Both the position numbers and the translations under genes were made by a program. From a virus: DNA of 33,799 nucleotides. Numbering within the stretch: the stretch's first letter is position 1; the number at the start of each line of letters is the position of its first letter. Below the pieces are notes generated by a model. That model did not search any database. It saw only the letters and a list, made by a program, of their open reading frames with translations, and had not been told where the DNA came from. This document shows positions 24,448 through 31,381 of the stretch, in pieces. The stretch lies in IMG/VR virus record IMGVR_UViG_3300047550_000632, positions 1 through 33,799 of that record; one strand, written 5' to 3'.

Positions 24448-25296
24448 GATGCGCAGTTCTATCCTATCCTCATCCCCAGCCCTCACCCTGACAGGAGTAA
24501 TCTCAAACTCAATCCACCCTAGGGCACAGGGGCTACGTCCTGCATCCACGTTGTAGGAGGCCTTACCCGGCTCATAAGCCTTTAGGAATGAACCTGTGCG
24601 GCCTAGCCAAGGGGTGCGTTCGCGGACAATAACCCCACCCTTCTTGTCGTCTACCAGCTTAATGCGGGGGCTTGAGGGGATACACCCCTTCCCGTGGGTA
24701 TGCCCCATGAGGTAGATGTCGGCATCCGCCGCGTTCAGCATCTTCTCAATGGTGTTGAACTGGGCTCCCGGCGTCGATCCCCCGCCCTTCCCATGATGGG
24801 CGAAGATGTCCAAGGAAGCCCTACTGTTCTTCCCTTTGAATCCTAGGCTTAGACGGATGAGCGAGCAGACTCCGAGGAACTTCGTTTGAAGAGCTGCCGC
24901 AAGAAGGTGATCGGTAGTATTACCATCACCAAAATCAAAGTAGTGGTTGCCACCAATAAGGCCAATAACCCTACCGCGCATAAATCCAAGCTCGTTGACC
25001 AAAGTTTTGCTAACACCTTTGTAGACATCTTTGAGTGTGTTTCTAGTTGTGTCGTGCAGTCCAAAGTCTGAAAGGACGATGCGCTCTGACGTACTCACGC
25101 CATCCGTGTAGTCCCCCATGCCTAGGAACAAGGCGTTCTTCTGGGCCTTGGCGTAGGACAGGAACTCCTCCCAATGGGTGTCCGCGAACATATCCGAATC
25201 CCTGTGGATATCCCCAACTGGGATAAGCTTGAAGGGCTTCCCAATCTCAAGCTCTAGGTCAATCTTGTGCGTGGAGAAGACCCCGGTCGTTTTCAT
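24433..25296 (-). CDS. Calcineurin-like phosphoesterase
   Basis: A 287-residue metallophosphoesterase. Metal-binding motifs occur in order: GDIHRD (residues 28-33), GDYTDG (61-66), GGNHYF (115-120), AHHGKG (166-171) and MGHTHGK (197-203). The family uses two metal ions to hydrolyse phosphate esters; phage members are often DNA nucleases, nucleotidases or phosphatases, but the substrate cannot be read here. It overlaps the upstream HNH gene by ATGA, so the two are probably co-translated. A role in nucleic-acid turnover or modification is a reasonable guess. Confidence 0.9.
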   Translation of the reverse strand: MKTTGVFSTHKIDLELEIGKPFKLIPVGDIHRDSDMFADTHWEEFLSYAKAQKNALFLGMGDYTDGVSTSERIVLSDFGLHDTTRNTLKDVYKGVSKTLVNELGFMRGRVIGLIGGNHYFDFGDGNTTDHLLAAALQTKFLGVCSLIRLSLGFKGKNSRASLDIFAHHGKGGGSTPGAQFNTIEKMLNAADADIYLMGHTHGKGCIPSSPRIKLVDDKKGGVIVRERTPWLGRTGSFLKAYEPGKASYNVDAGRSPCALGWIEFEITPVRVRAGDEDRIELRIRGTS

Positions 25297-25652
25297 CGTT
25301 TGTTAGCCTTCCTTACTTCGCGCTGCGCTTGCGTGACTTCCGAATGACAGACGGTACAAAGTAGTCTGAATCCATCAGCTTCGACGAAGAGCCTTTGGAC
25401 GTACTCGTCCCACCCACAAAATCCTCGAACAGGATCGACGACGGGCTGGATGTGATCAATGTGGGTTTCTTGATTGCCGACGATCTTTTGGCAAGCAGCA
25501 CACCTGTACTGATTTCGTCCAACCCGCGCAGCCTTTCGGCAAGCGTGCTTAGGCCCCCATCGCCCAGAAGCCCTACGCAATGCAGATGTAATGAAGCTAC
25601 GGAATCTAGCGGCTGTCCAAGTTCCACCATTGTAGGGCTTTTCTGGACTCAT
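25293..25652 (-). CDS. HNH endonuclease with Cys pair
   Basis: A 119-residue protein. CAACQ (Cys-x-x-Cys) and LCTVCH flank the HNH core, HIDHIQPVVD, which holds the expected catalytic His. The Asp in the HIDH motif fits metal binding. It may act in DNA packaging, homing or recombination; small HNH proteins next to terminase help packaging, but here the neighbours are recombination genes. It overlaps both neighbours by ATGA. No evidence distinguishes a mobile element from a resident enzyme. Confidence 0.9.
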   Translation of the reverse strand: MSPEKPYNGGTWTAARFRSFITSALRRASGRWGPKHACRKAARVGRNQYRCAACQKIVGNQETHIDHIQPVVDPVRGFCGWDEYVQRLFVEADGFRLLCTVCHSEVTQAQREVRKANKR

Positions 25653-25966
25653 CCTATCGTGCGGCGTACAACCTCATGCCCCAACCATAGCAGACAGGCG
25701 TGGATATGCTTGCAGTTGATACGTTCCGCGTGGGGGTAATCATTGGGAACAAAGCCCTGCTTTATGCGGGGCTGGCACCTAGCCGTCCAGTCACGGCATG
25801 AGCATTCACCCATGCCGCGATGGAACGAAAGATCGACAACGTAGAACTCCTCTTCCTTGGACTCACTTGAGACATGAAAGAGAAGCTGCCCACGATGCTC
25901 AACCCTTAGGCTTGGCTCGTCCCGCTTCGCTTTCGAGACGCTTGGCTCGGGCGCTAACGAATGCAT
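25649..25966 (-). CDS. SWIM zinc-finger protein
   Basis: A 105-residue protein. The C-terminal half has a SWIM-type zinc site: CSC in GECSCRDWTARC, then CKH in INCKHIHACLLW. SWIM fingers bind DNA or protein and occur in Rad51-partner proteins; a stand-alone phage form may help recombination. The ATG at 25966 is the first good start, but the gene then overlaps its upstream neighbour by 68 bases, so the true N-terminus is uncertain. A TTG at 25996 is also in frame. Confidence 0.65.
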   Translation of the reverse strand: MHSLAPEPSVSKAKRDEPSLRVEHRGQLLFHVSSESKEEEFYVVDLSFHRGMGECSCRDWTARCQPRIKQGFVPNDYPHAERINCKHIHACLLWLGHEVVRRTIG

Positions 25967-26072
25967 TGTAGCGTTCGATGAGTTTGAACTGATCAACTGG
26001 GTCTTCGCAATCGTGGATGTCTTTTACAAGAGCTTCCATAACTGCCTCTTCGTATGTGTCTAGGTTGCGCAT
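25899..26072 (-). CDS. Small charged helical protein
   Basis: A 57-residue protein with acidic then basic helices (TYEEAVMEALVKDIHDCEDP; FVSARAKRLESEAGRAK). ATG at 26072 lies inside the end of the upstream HNH gene, and the gene overlaps the SWIM gene downstream. The real start is well set because 26240 would run back through the HNH gene. Function unknown. Confidence 0.55.
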   Translation of the reverse strand: MRNLDTYEEAVMEALVKDIHDCEDPVDQFKLIERYNAFVSARAKRLESEAGRAKPKG

Positions 26073-26353
26073 TTTAGTAGGTAGCCTTTCTCCTCTGCCC
26101 ATTTGGGATTGGAATGAATGTGGTCGTGACAAACTCGGCAAACGGCTAGGAAGATGGATGTGTCGTTCAACTTCCCACCTCGTCCGAGCGGTAGTTTGTG
26201 ATGGATGTCTGTGGATTCGTTTTCTTTGCAGACTTGGCAAATGCTGTTAGCAGTAATATTTAGGAACTGACGCCTTAGCTTCGCGTAGTCGCCTAGCATC
26301 TTGCTTCGCTTTAAGCTCACGCGCCTTAGCGGAACCCTTCTTTGCAAAGACAT
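26060..26353 (-). CDS. Small HNH endonuclease
   Basis: A 97-residue HNH protein. ICQVC and VCRVCH form the zinc sites. The core is IHHKLPLGRGGK with a typical HH pair, and the end DHIHSNPKWAEEKGY is a common HNH tail. The N-terminal RVPLRRVSLKRSK matches the basic start of this family, which supports the ATG at 26353, although the gene then overlaps its upstream neighbour by 107 bases in another frame. Homing or recombination function cannot be separated. Confidence 0.85.
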   Translation of the reverse strand: MSLQRRVPLRRVSLKRSKMLGDYAKLRRQFLNITANSICQVCKENESTDIHHKLPLGRGGKLNDTSIFLAVCRVCHDHIHSNPKWAEEKGYLLKCAT

Positions 26354-26624
26354 ATTTCTTTTGTTCTACTTCTTCACTTCTGAAAGCCTCAATTCCTAGC
26401 TGTTCAGCAAGAGCCAATAAAAGCTCATAGCAGCGCTTGGTTTCCCTAACTACAGGCTCAATGGAAACGTATTCTCCATCGTTGCTCACATAGTTGATAA
26501 TTCCAGCATCGACCAGAGCTTGCCTAAGATGCTTATCTTTTGATGAGAACATTGTCTTTGTCTTGAAGTATTGCTGCCAATCTAAAAAAGGACGGGGAAC
26601 GGCATGACCAGCGAGAATTCCCAC
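26247..26624 (-). CDS. Unknown protein in same frame as exonuclease
   Basis: A 126-codon frame giving a 125-residue protein with PFLDWQQYF, a helical centre and a basic Ala/Lys/Arg end. GTG at 26624 is preceded by AAGG eight bases upstream, so it is the first supported start. The frame continues upstream without a stop to the exonuclease TGA, only 15 codons away. The 15 extra codons (IKRGRKLHAPEKAPL) look protein-like, so the true start may be elsewhere. Function unknown; a DNA-binding or regulatory partner of the exonuclease is possible. Confidence 0.6.
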   Translation of the reverse strand: MGILAGHAVPRPFLDWQQYFKTKTMFSSKDKHLRQALVDAGIINYVSNDGEYVSIEPVVRETKRCYELLLALAEQLGIEAFRSEEVEQKKYVFAKKGSAKARELKAKQDARRLREAKASVPKYYC

Positions 26625-26669
26625 CAGTGGAGCCTTTTCAGGAGCATGAAGCTTCCTGCCCCGTTTAAT

Positions 26670-27449
26670 TCACTTACGCGGATCGTATCCGTTCTTGTAC
26701 CGCCAGATCGCACAGGCATGGAGGAACATATCGAACTCCTTGCGCATGGTCTCGGCGTCGTAGGAAACAACCTCCACACGCCCCGGCTCCGTAGTCGAGA
26801 TGTAGATGTTGTGTCCTACTGAGTTGTCTCGGATGTCTCCGTCCCTAGCCCAATAGGCAACGTGGTAGGCCGCGATCTGGGCTGCGTGGCCAAAGGACGG
26901 AACGACAGGCTCGTCTGGCTTGGTCCGCTTGGACTTGAAGTCTACGATGCCTACGCTCTTGCCCTTGGCGAATGCTGCGTCACAGGTCCCAGCATAGCCA
27001 TGCTTGATAGATACGGTGACGAACTCAGACTCCTGCACCTCAAGGCCGAGGTCCAAAAGCTTGTCCATCGCGCCGTTGACATAATCAAGAACGTCTAGGT
27101 CAACAGCCTTCCCCTTCAGGCGGGCTTCAATGCCAGCATGAATCTTGGTGCCGAGGTCAGCCGCATCCCTAGCTTCCTTACCTGCCTGTTCGATGATGTA
27201 GGCGCAGTAGTCCTCGTAAGCCTCGTCAGCTACGATGGGACGATCAACGCACGCCTTGACCACCTGTCCCTGCTTCCAGCGTTCCAGCGCAGGGTTGTGG
27301 ATGGTGCGGAGGACGCCAGTCACTGAAGGCAGAAGCCCCAGCTTCTTGGCATCCCGGATTGTAGTCGGCCTATTTGGGTTCTTGGCCGTCTTGGACGTGG
27401 TGGGCTGAGTGTGCGCCGCGATCCCGTCCTGCGTATACCAGTGTTCCAC
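26670..27449 (-). CDS. PD-(D/E)XK exonuclease (RecB/Cas4-like)
   Basis: A 259-residue nuclease. Core motifs occur in order: GTKIHAGIEA (residues 100-109), an acidic position before GYAGTCDAAF (about 142-160), IVDFKSK (168-174) with Asp and Lys of the catalytic site, and AAQIAAYHVAYW (189-200). The PSVTGVLR start motif is common in phage exonucleases of this group. Paired with an ERF annealing protein it would make a two-gene recombination system: it degrades one strand and ERF anneals the ends. The GTG start at 27449 lies just after the stop of a tiny membrane gene. Confidence 0.85.
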   Translation of the reverse strand: MEHWYTQDGIAAHTQPTTSKTAKNPNRPTTIRDAKKLGLLPSVTGVLRTIHNPALERWKQGQVVKACVDRPIVADEAYEDYCAYIIEQAGKEARDAADLGTKIHAGIEARLKGKAVDLDVLDYVNGAMDKLLDLGLEVQESEFVTVSIKHGYAGTCDAAFAKGKSVGIVDFKSKRTKPDEPVVPSFGHAAQIAAYHVAYWARDGDIRDNSVGHNIYISTTEPGRVEVVSYDAETMRKEFDMFLHACAIWRYKNGYDPRK

Positions 27450-27450
27450 T

Positions 27451-27555
27451 TTAATTGGCGATGAGCCACCAAATGATGGAACAGATGAACACCGTGCAGA
27501 AGCCTACGGATGCCGCAAGCTTCAGCAGTTCCTTGTCATCATCATTAAAGTTCAT
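27451..27555 (-). CDS. 34-residue membrane peptide
   Basis: A tiny frame, MNFNDDDKELLKLAA then one hydrophobic segment (VGFCTVFICSIIWWLIA). GGGAGGG lies five bases before the ATG, the clearest ribosome site in this area. It overlaps the previous gene by 11 bases and ends two bases before the exonuclease GTG. The acidic N-terminus and one TM fit a small membrane-associated regulator. Function unknown. Confidence 0.65.
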   Translation of the reverse strand: MNFNDDDKELLKLAASVGFCTVFICSIIWWLIAN

Positions 27556-27754
27556 CAGACCCTCCCTTGGCCTTAGGCTCGCTGATGGCGAGGCTCAGGA
27601 ACTTGGAGCCAGTCTTGGACTCCTTGAGCCAGCCAGCAAGGCGATAGTCCTTGCCATTGACGTTGAGCTTGCCGGTGTAGTCAGGCTTCTTGGTCCCCTC
27701 AGCCTTCTCGGCATCGCGGAACAGAACGCCCTTATTCGTATTGTCGTATTGCAT
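27545..27754 (-). CDS. Small conserved phage protein, DUF736-like pattern
   Basis: A 69-residue protein: MQYDNTNKGVLFRDAEKAEG, PDYTGKLNVNGKDYRLAGWLKES and KFLSLAISEPK. This sequence type is very common in phages and plasmids; I recall it as DUF736-like, not confirmed. The middle has alternating beta residues. The ATG at 27754 has no ribosome site but is preceded by the A/C-rich leader and TGTTAGTCAA element described separately. Confidence 0.75.
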   Translation of the reverse strand: MQYDNTNKGVLFRDAEKAEGTKKPDYTGKLNVNGKDYRLAGWLKESKTGSKFLSLAISEPKAKGGSDEL

Positions 27755-27774
27755 TTTTATTGGTTTGGTTTGGG

Positions 27775-27784
27775 TTGACTAACA
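27775..27784 (-). promoter_or_regulatory. TGTTAGTCAA element upstream of the DUF736-like gene
   Basis: Read leftward, the 10-mer TGTTAGTCAA is followed after 20 bases of A/C-rich leader by the ATG at 27754. The same 10-mer occurs in the same orientation before the first leftward gene. It may be a promoter part or a regulator site. Confidence 0.35.
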
Positions 27785-27787
27785 AGA

Positions 27788-28258
27788 TCAGAAAGGGTCT
27801 CCCTTAGCTTGGGGCTTACTCGGAGCGTGTAATGGCTTCGCTGCTGCCGTTGATGCTGCTTGCGGAGTTGCCATCCGAGCCGCATTCCCATCGTCGTCTT
27901 CCTGTGTGATACAGAGAAGAGCCGCGAGAGAATACCGGCGCAGATATGTAGTTGCCGAGCCGACGCCTTGCGGATCGGCTTTAGGGAGGGGCGAGTACGC
28001 TGTATCTTCGATCCACTGACCGGACACATGAAGGAGCCGAGTGCTGAGGTAAAGTCCGTCGTTCCCTTCAGACAAGCTCTGGATAACCGAGATGTTCTGT
28101 TTGTTGAGCGGCTCCTTGACCGCCTCAATAACCGAGCCAAGGCTTGCGTATGACGAACGGAAGTGCGGGTTCTTCGCGTCTTTGCTGGCATTGTTGATTT
28201 CCTTCTGAGCAGCCAGCAGGGCTGGCGCGATGAGGTCGAGTGTTTCTGATGTGTTCAT
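27788..28258 (-). CDS. erf: ERF-family single-strand annealing protein
   Basis: A 156-residue protein with the ERF core: LLAAQKEINNASKDAKNPHF, a conserved region followed by SYASLGSVIEAVKEPLNKQN, and SATTYLRRYSLAALLCI near the end, which is the most recognisable ERF motif. ERF proteins anneal complementary single-stranded DNA during phage recombination and circularisation. The C-terminal ~30 residues are low-complexity (Ala/Ser/Thr). The ATG overlaps the stop of the preceding small gene. With the exonuclease three genes downstream it probably forms a single-strand-annealing system. Confidence 0.9.
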   Translation of the reverse strand: MNTSETLDLIAPALLAAQKEINNASKDAKNPHFRSSYASLGSVIEAVKEPLNKQNISVIQSLSEGNDGLYLSTRLLHVSGQWIEDTAYSPLPKADPQGVGSATTYLRRYSLAALLCITQEDDDGNAARMATPQAASTAAAKPLHAPSKPQAKGDPF

Positions 28259-28419
28259 TCTTCTAAGAGAGCTTCAATGTTTGCCATCCATTCACGGGTG
28301 GCTTGCAGGACAATCTCCTGCTCCATGCATTCAGGAGCCGGGAATCGGCTCATCCAGCCATCAAGCAGCATTGCTGCCTTGGCGAGTTCGACCCGTAGGT
28401 CTTGATCTGTAGTCTTCAT
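28255..28419 (-). CDS. Small helical protein upstream of ERF
   Basis: A 54-residue protein, ELAKAAMLLDGWMSRFPAPE then EQEIVLQATREWMANIEALLEE. It is compact and reads as two helices. It overlaps the previous gene by 59 bases and ends in an ATGA overlap with ERF, so translation may be coupled. Function unknown; an ERF partner is only suggested by the overlap. Confidence 0.6.
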   Translation of the reverse strand: MKTTDQDLRVELAKAAMLLDGWMSRFPAPECMEQEIVLQATREWMANIEALLEE

Positions 28420-28552
28420 CTTTATCATCTCTGTCTATGGGTTTATTGGTTTTCTTCTCTCCGTCAAGAAGTTTCTTGCGGAAAATTTCGTCGTAGTTCT
28501 CCCGATAGGTCTCGGAGAAGCAGTTGCGTGGCGCATCACCCTTACCGTTCAT
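28361..28552 (-). CDS. Small conserved phage protein, MNGKGDxPR type
   Basis: A 63-residue protein with MNGKGDAPRNCFSETYRENYDEIF and a charged end rich in Asp, Lys and Arg. The starting pattern is common in phages, usually next to DNA-metabolism genes. It overlaps the upstream TAGT-like gene by ATGA. Function unknown. Confidence 0.75.
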   Translation of the reverse strand: MNGKGDAPRNCFSETYRENYDEIFRKKLLDGEKKTNKPIDRDDKDEDYRSRPTGRTRQGSNAA

Positions 28553-29397
28553 ATGTAGGCAGGTTGCAGTGTTTCCTTGAAAACCAACTTCATTCCGTAG
28601 TTGTCAACATCTTTCAAAACAGAAACGCCATCTTTCTTTTTCAGGAAGTTGGACTTGAACCTAGAGTAATCGACATGGTGCTGCCACCTGTTCCACTTTT
28701 TTGTGATTCTTACGCAGTCTGGATGCTGCTGCTGAAGACTTTCAGCCATAATCTTTCTGCCATCTCCTGAGTAAAGTTCGGCGGTGTTTCCACCGCGCAT
28801 GGTCATGGTTGTGGCCTTTTCCTGAGTGAAGGCATAAAACAAAATGGTGCAATAGCCATCCTTCAAAACCCTTATTGAGAGATCGGTGTCCTCGTTGTAC
28901 CTTCCTCGCCACCTATGCTTGATTGAATTGTCAATCAAGATGCATGAGTAGATTCTGGTGTTGGTGATGAAGGCAGGCCAAGGCCATTTGCTCTTCAGGA
29001 AAAAATCATACTGAAATCCAGATATGGCTACGTTTTCATACCTATCAACGAAGTCTTCCGCGCACTTGAATATGGTTCCGCTGGCAACCCTTATTTGCCT
29101 GTTTCTATTCATCCTGTTAAACCCGCCAATATTGTCGTCCATGATCCAGTGCCTAGCATGGCCTTCTGACATGGAGTGATCCCAAATCCAGTTTCTTGCT
29201 GGTATTGATCCTTGTCCTAAATTTGAAAACGGCAGCGTTAGGATTTTTTGAGTATCTATAACTTTTGAGTATTCATCGTACTCCTGAGGCTCAATGACAA
29301 TTCGATAAGGAACATTTAATCTTTCCAGTGTTTTTGATGTCAATCTGCTTTCCCAGCGACCTTTCGAAACAATGTAAATTGGATACCTAGGATTCAT
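28549..29397 (-). CDS. TAGT-like (TET-associated) glycosyltransferase
   Basis: A 282-residue GT-A-like protein. The sequence IYIVSKGRW...VIEPQEYDEY...LPFSNLGQGSIPARN WIWDHS closely matches the TET-associated glycosyltransferases that decorate phage DNA bases. The nucleotide-sugar/metal motif is DDN (residues 87-89) in HWIMDDN. RWRGRYNEDTDLSI (162-175) and MTMRGGNT (198-205) are other conserved blocks. In known phages TAGT enzymes glycosylate 5-hydroxymethylcytosine made by TET/JBP dioxygenases or hydroxymethylases, none of which is visible in this window. The DNA is clearly more AT-rich than the surroundings. ATG at 29397 overlaps the preceding gene by 11 bases. Confidence 0.8.
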   Translation of the reverse strand: MNPRYPIYIVSKGRWESRLTSKTLERLNVPYRIVIEPQEYDEYSKVIDTQKILTLPFSNLGQGSIPARNWIWDHSMSEGHARHWIMDDNIGGFNRMNRNRQIRVASGTIFKCAEDFVDRYENVAISGFQYDFFLKSKWPWPAFITNTRIYSCILIDNSIKHRWRGRYNEDTDLSIRVLKDGYCTILFYAFTQEKATTMTMRGGNTAELYSGDGRKIMAESLQQQHPDCVRITKKWNRWQHHVDYSRFKSNFLKKKDGVSVLKDVDNYGMKLVFKETLQPAYI

Positions 29398-29626
29398 CAA
29401 TGTACACTTTGTCGGCTATTGTCCTGTTTTCAGCTTTCGGGTGCCAAATTGACTTTTGCTTTGGCGTGATAGGCTGACCTATAAGATTTGAAAATTTGAT
29501 AACATCCTCCTCACATCGAAAGTGAACTATTAAGCTTCTTTTGGGAGAATGATCTTCCATTACAAATTCAGGCATTCCAAACCAATGTTGTTTCCAAATG
29601 GGCCTATCGTCTTTTTCTTCGAACAT
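29387..29626 (-). CDS. Small W..MPEF protein beside the TAGT-like gene
   Basis: A 79-residue protein with a conserved-looking pattern: WKQHWFGMPEF, RSLIVHFRCEEDVIKFSNLIGQ and TPKQKSIWHP. From memory, this small domain is seen in phages near TAGT-like or ParB-like DNA-modification genes, but I cannot confirm it. It overlaps the glycosyltransferase by 11 bases and shares its low GC content, so the two may move together. Function unknown. Confidence 0.65.
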   Translation of the reverse strand: MFEEKDDRPIWKQHWFGMPEFVMEDHSPKRSLIVHFRCEEDVIKFSNLIGQPITPKQKSIWHPKAENRTIADKVYIDES

Positions 29627-29750
29627 AGGTGTATGCGGCTAAGGTTAGTAGGATTAGACTAAAGCCATAGAACTCAGGCTCAGGAACGACACTCTTCGGT
29701 GGCCGTTTCTCATACGGTTGCCAAGGATCATGTTGAGCGATGTATTGCAT
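29604..29750 (-). CDS. 48-residue peptide with PEP-CTERM-like C-terminus
   Basis: A 48-residue frame. The first half is polar (HDPWQPYEKRPPKS). The end has the three parts of a PEP-CTERM sorting signal: VPEP (residues 22-25), a hydrophobic stretch (FYGFSLILLTLAAYTYV, 27-43) and a basic cluster (RRKRR, 44-48). In bacteria that signal is cut by an exosortase that anchors or glycosylates exported proteins. There is no N-terminal signal peptide and no clear ribosome site. The gene overlaps both neighbours by 23 bases, in a different frame from each. It could also be only a small membrane protein. Confidence 0.55.
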   Translation of the reverse strand: MQYIAQHDPWQPYEKRPPKSVVPEPEFYGFSLILLTLAAYTYVRRKRR

Positions 29751-31068
29751 GGAATGTGGTAGTTGGGCGATGGAAACTCATGGTGAGGGTAGCCACACCG
29801 TCGGAGCGCCCCTTGGCCTGACAGATGTTCACTTCGATGCGCGACAGGCTCTGATCGTTGAGGTCCTGCGTTGAACCATCCAACTTCTCGTCTGGGGCGT
29901 GGATGAAGATGACGCGATCCGCATCCTGCTCAATATTGCCCGACTCGCGGAGGTCAGACAAGCGGGGCTGTCTGTTCTCCTTCTCCACCTCACGGCCCAA
30001 CTGCGCCAAGAGGATGACGGGAATCTTCAGGCTCACGGCGAGGTCCTTCAGGGCCATAGTCATCCGCCCAATGGCTATGTCTCTCGTCTCTCCACGTTCC
30101 TGCTGAGGGTCATACCGCTGGAGATAATCCACGATGATGGCCTTTACTGGCATGAACGTCTTACAGGCTTCCACGCGGGCCGTAATCTGACTCAGGGTCC
30201 TATCCTGATCGAAGACGCTCAGAGTCTTTAGTTCCGAGACCTCCTTGAGCCCTTGCGTGAACTTCTTGGCATCCGCATCCAACACCTGATTGCGCCTTAC
30301 ATTCCTCCAACTGACGCCAGAACGAATCTGGGCGAATAGAGGGGCCAGTTGCTCAATGGGCATCTCTCGGCTGAAGAGCAAAACATTCCCGTACTTCTGC
30401 GCCCAATGCCAAGCGACTTGCCGAGCGCATGAGCTTTTGCCGCGACCGGGGCGTGCCGCGACGATGATGAGTTCCCCTGCCGCAGCCTGACCCATCTCCT
30501 TATTCCAATCCTGCCAAGGCCATTCCAGCCCCGAGTTCTCCTCAGTCTCCTTACCAGCTAGGATGTCCGCGACCTTGCCTATGCAATCCGTGGCTGCTTG
30601 GCTGAGGCTCTTGCAGACGTTCGTGGCGTTCTTCAGGGCCAAGACGCGCCCAATCTTGGCTACGAAGTCGTCCATGCTTGCCTTGCGCACAAGGGCCGCT
30701 TCCCGCGTTTCCTCGCTGATTAAGGCGATCTGACGTAGCTGGTATAGCTCCCGTAGCTGGTCTAGGCTGTAAGAGAACGCAACGCCCGTTGAGGCGTAAG
30801 CCGTAGCCTCCGAATACCCCGCAACCCCTCCCACGCTGTCCAGCTTAGGATCGGACTTCTTAAGCTCCTCAAGGACGATGTGTGCATCCAGAGGCTTCCC
30901 GTGGGCATGGCATCCCATCAGGGTCTTCCAGATGGCAACGTGGGGACGGTGGTAGAACCAGCTTTCGGTGATTCGATAGTCGAGGGCCTTGCTCAGATAG
31001 GCCGCGCCATCAAGGACGATGCATGACAGGACCGTCCGCTCTGCTTCAATTGAGTGTGGTAGGTTCAT
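29728..31068 (-). CDS. Replicative DNA helicase, DnaB-like
   Basis: A 446-residue helicase. The N-terminal ~120 residues match the DnaB primase-interacting domain (PHSIEAERTVLSCIVLD...). The RecA-like domain has Walker A ARPGRGKSS (residues 205-213), FSREMP (232-237), Walker B IVDYLQ (312-317), LLAQLGREVE (353-362) and SGNIEQDADRV (376-386), all typical of DnaB. It unwinds DNA at the fork. No phage primase or polymerase is visible, so it probably recruits host enzymes. ATG at 31068 follows AGAAGAAGAA; a longer TTG start at 31089 is rejected. Confidence 0.95.
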   Translation of the reverse strand: MNLPHSIEAERTVLSCIVLDGAAYLSKALDYRITESWFYHRPHVAIWKTLMGCHAHGKPLDAHIVLEELKKSDPKLDSVGGVAGYSEATAYASTGVAFSYSLDQLRELYQLRQIALISEETREAALVRKASMDDFVAKIGRVLALKNATNVCKSLSQAATDCIGKVADILAGKETEENSGLEWPWQDWNKEMGQAAAGELIIVAARPGRGKSSCARQVAWHWAQKYGNVLLFSREMPIEQLAPLFAQIRSGVSWRNVRRNQVLDADAKKFTQGLKEVSELKTLSVFDQDRTLSQITARVEACKTFMPVKAIIVDYLQRYDPQQERGETRDIAIGRMTMALKDLAVSLKIPVILLAQLGREVEKENRQPRLSDLRESGNIEQDADRVIFIHAPDEKLDGSTQDLNDQSLSRIEVNICQAKGRSDGVATLTMSFHRPTTTFHAIHRST

Positions 31069-31381
31069 GTTTCTTCTTCTTTTGTCCAAACCATTGTTTG
31101 ATAGCCCGCTCTCCTACAGGCATGGTGGTGTAACCACGCTTGCGGTGGACGATGTTGGAGATGGTGGCGGGACTGGTCTCCCACTTCTTGGAGATGTCCG
31201 TTATCCTCCATCCATCCTTGTGCAGCCGTATCGCATCAAGGATCATGTCCGTGGTGACGATGGCTGATGGAGCCTGTTCCTTTCTCTGGAATGAGGACGC
31301 GGGAGCCAACGGCACCGACGTGTCCTTCATATGCTTTTCAAACAGCCATCGGATTGACTGCATTGTTTCGCTGATGTTCAT
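31046..31381 (-). CDS. Helix-turn-helix protein
   Basis: A 111-residue protein. The middle has a clear HTH: ILDAIRLHKDGWRITDISKKWETSPATISNIVHRKRGY. The N-terminal part is likely helical. AAGGA is seven bases before the ATG at 31381. It overlaps the helicase start, so it is probably co-expressed. It may regulate the module or act at a replication start; sequence alone cannot decide. Confidence 0.8.
   Translation of the reverse strand: MNISETMQSIRWLFEKHMKDTSVPLAPASSFQRKEQAPSAIVTTDMILDAIRLHKDGWRITDISKKWETSPATISNIVHRKRGYTTMPVGERAIKQWFGQKKKKHEPTTLN

Noticed and set aside
26670-26672. General TGA recoding in this phage
   Set aside because: Several genes end with TGA in tight ATGA/TGATG overlaps, so TGA works as a stop.
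29858-30231. Plus-strand frames opposite the helicase
   Set aside because: They are antisense shadows of the DnaB-like gene with no start signal.
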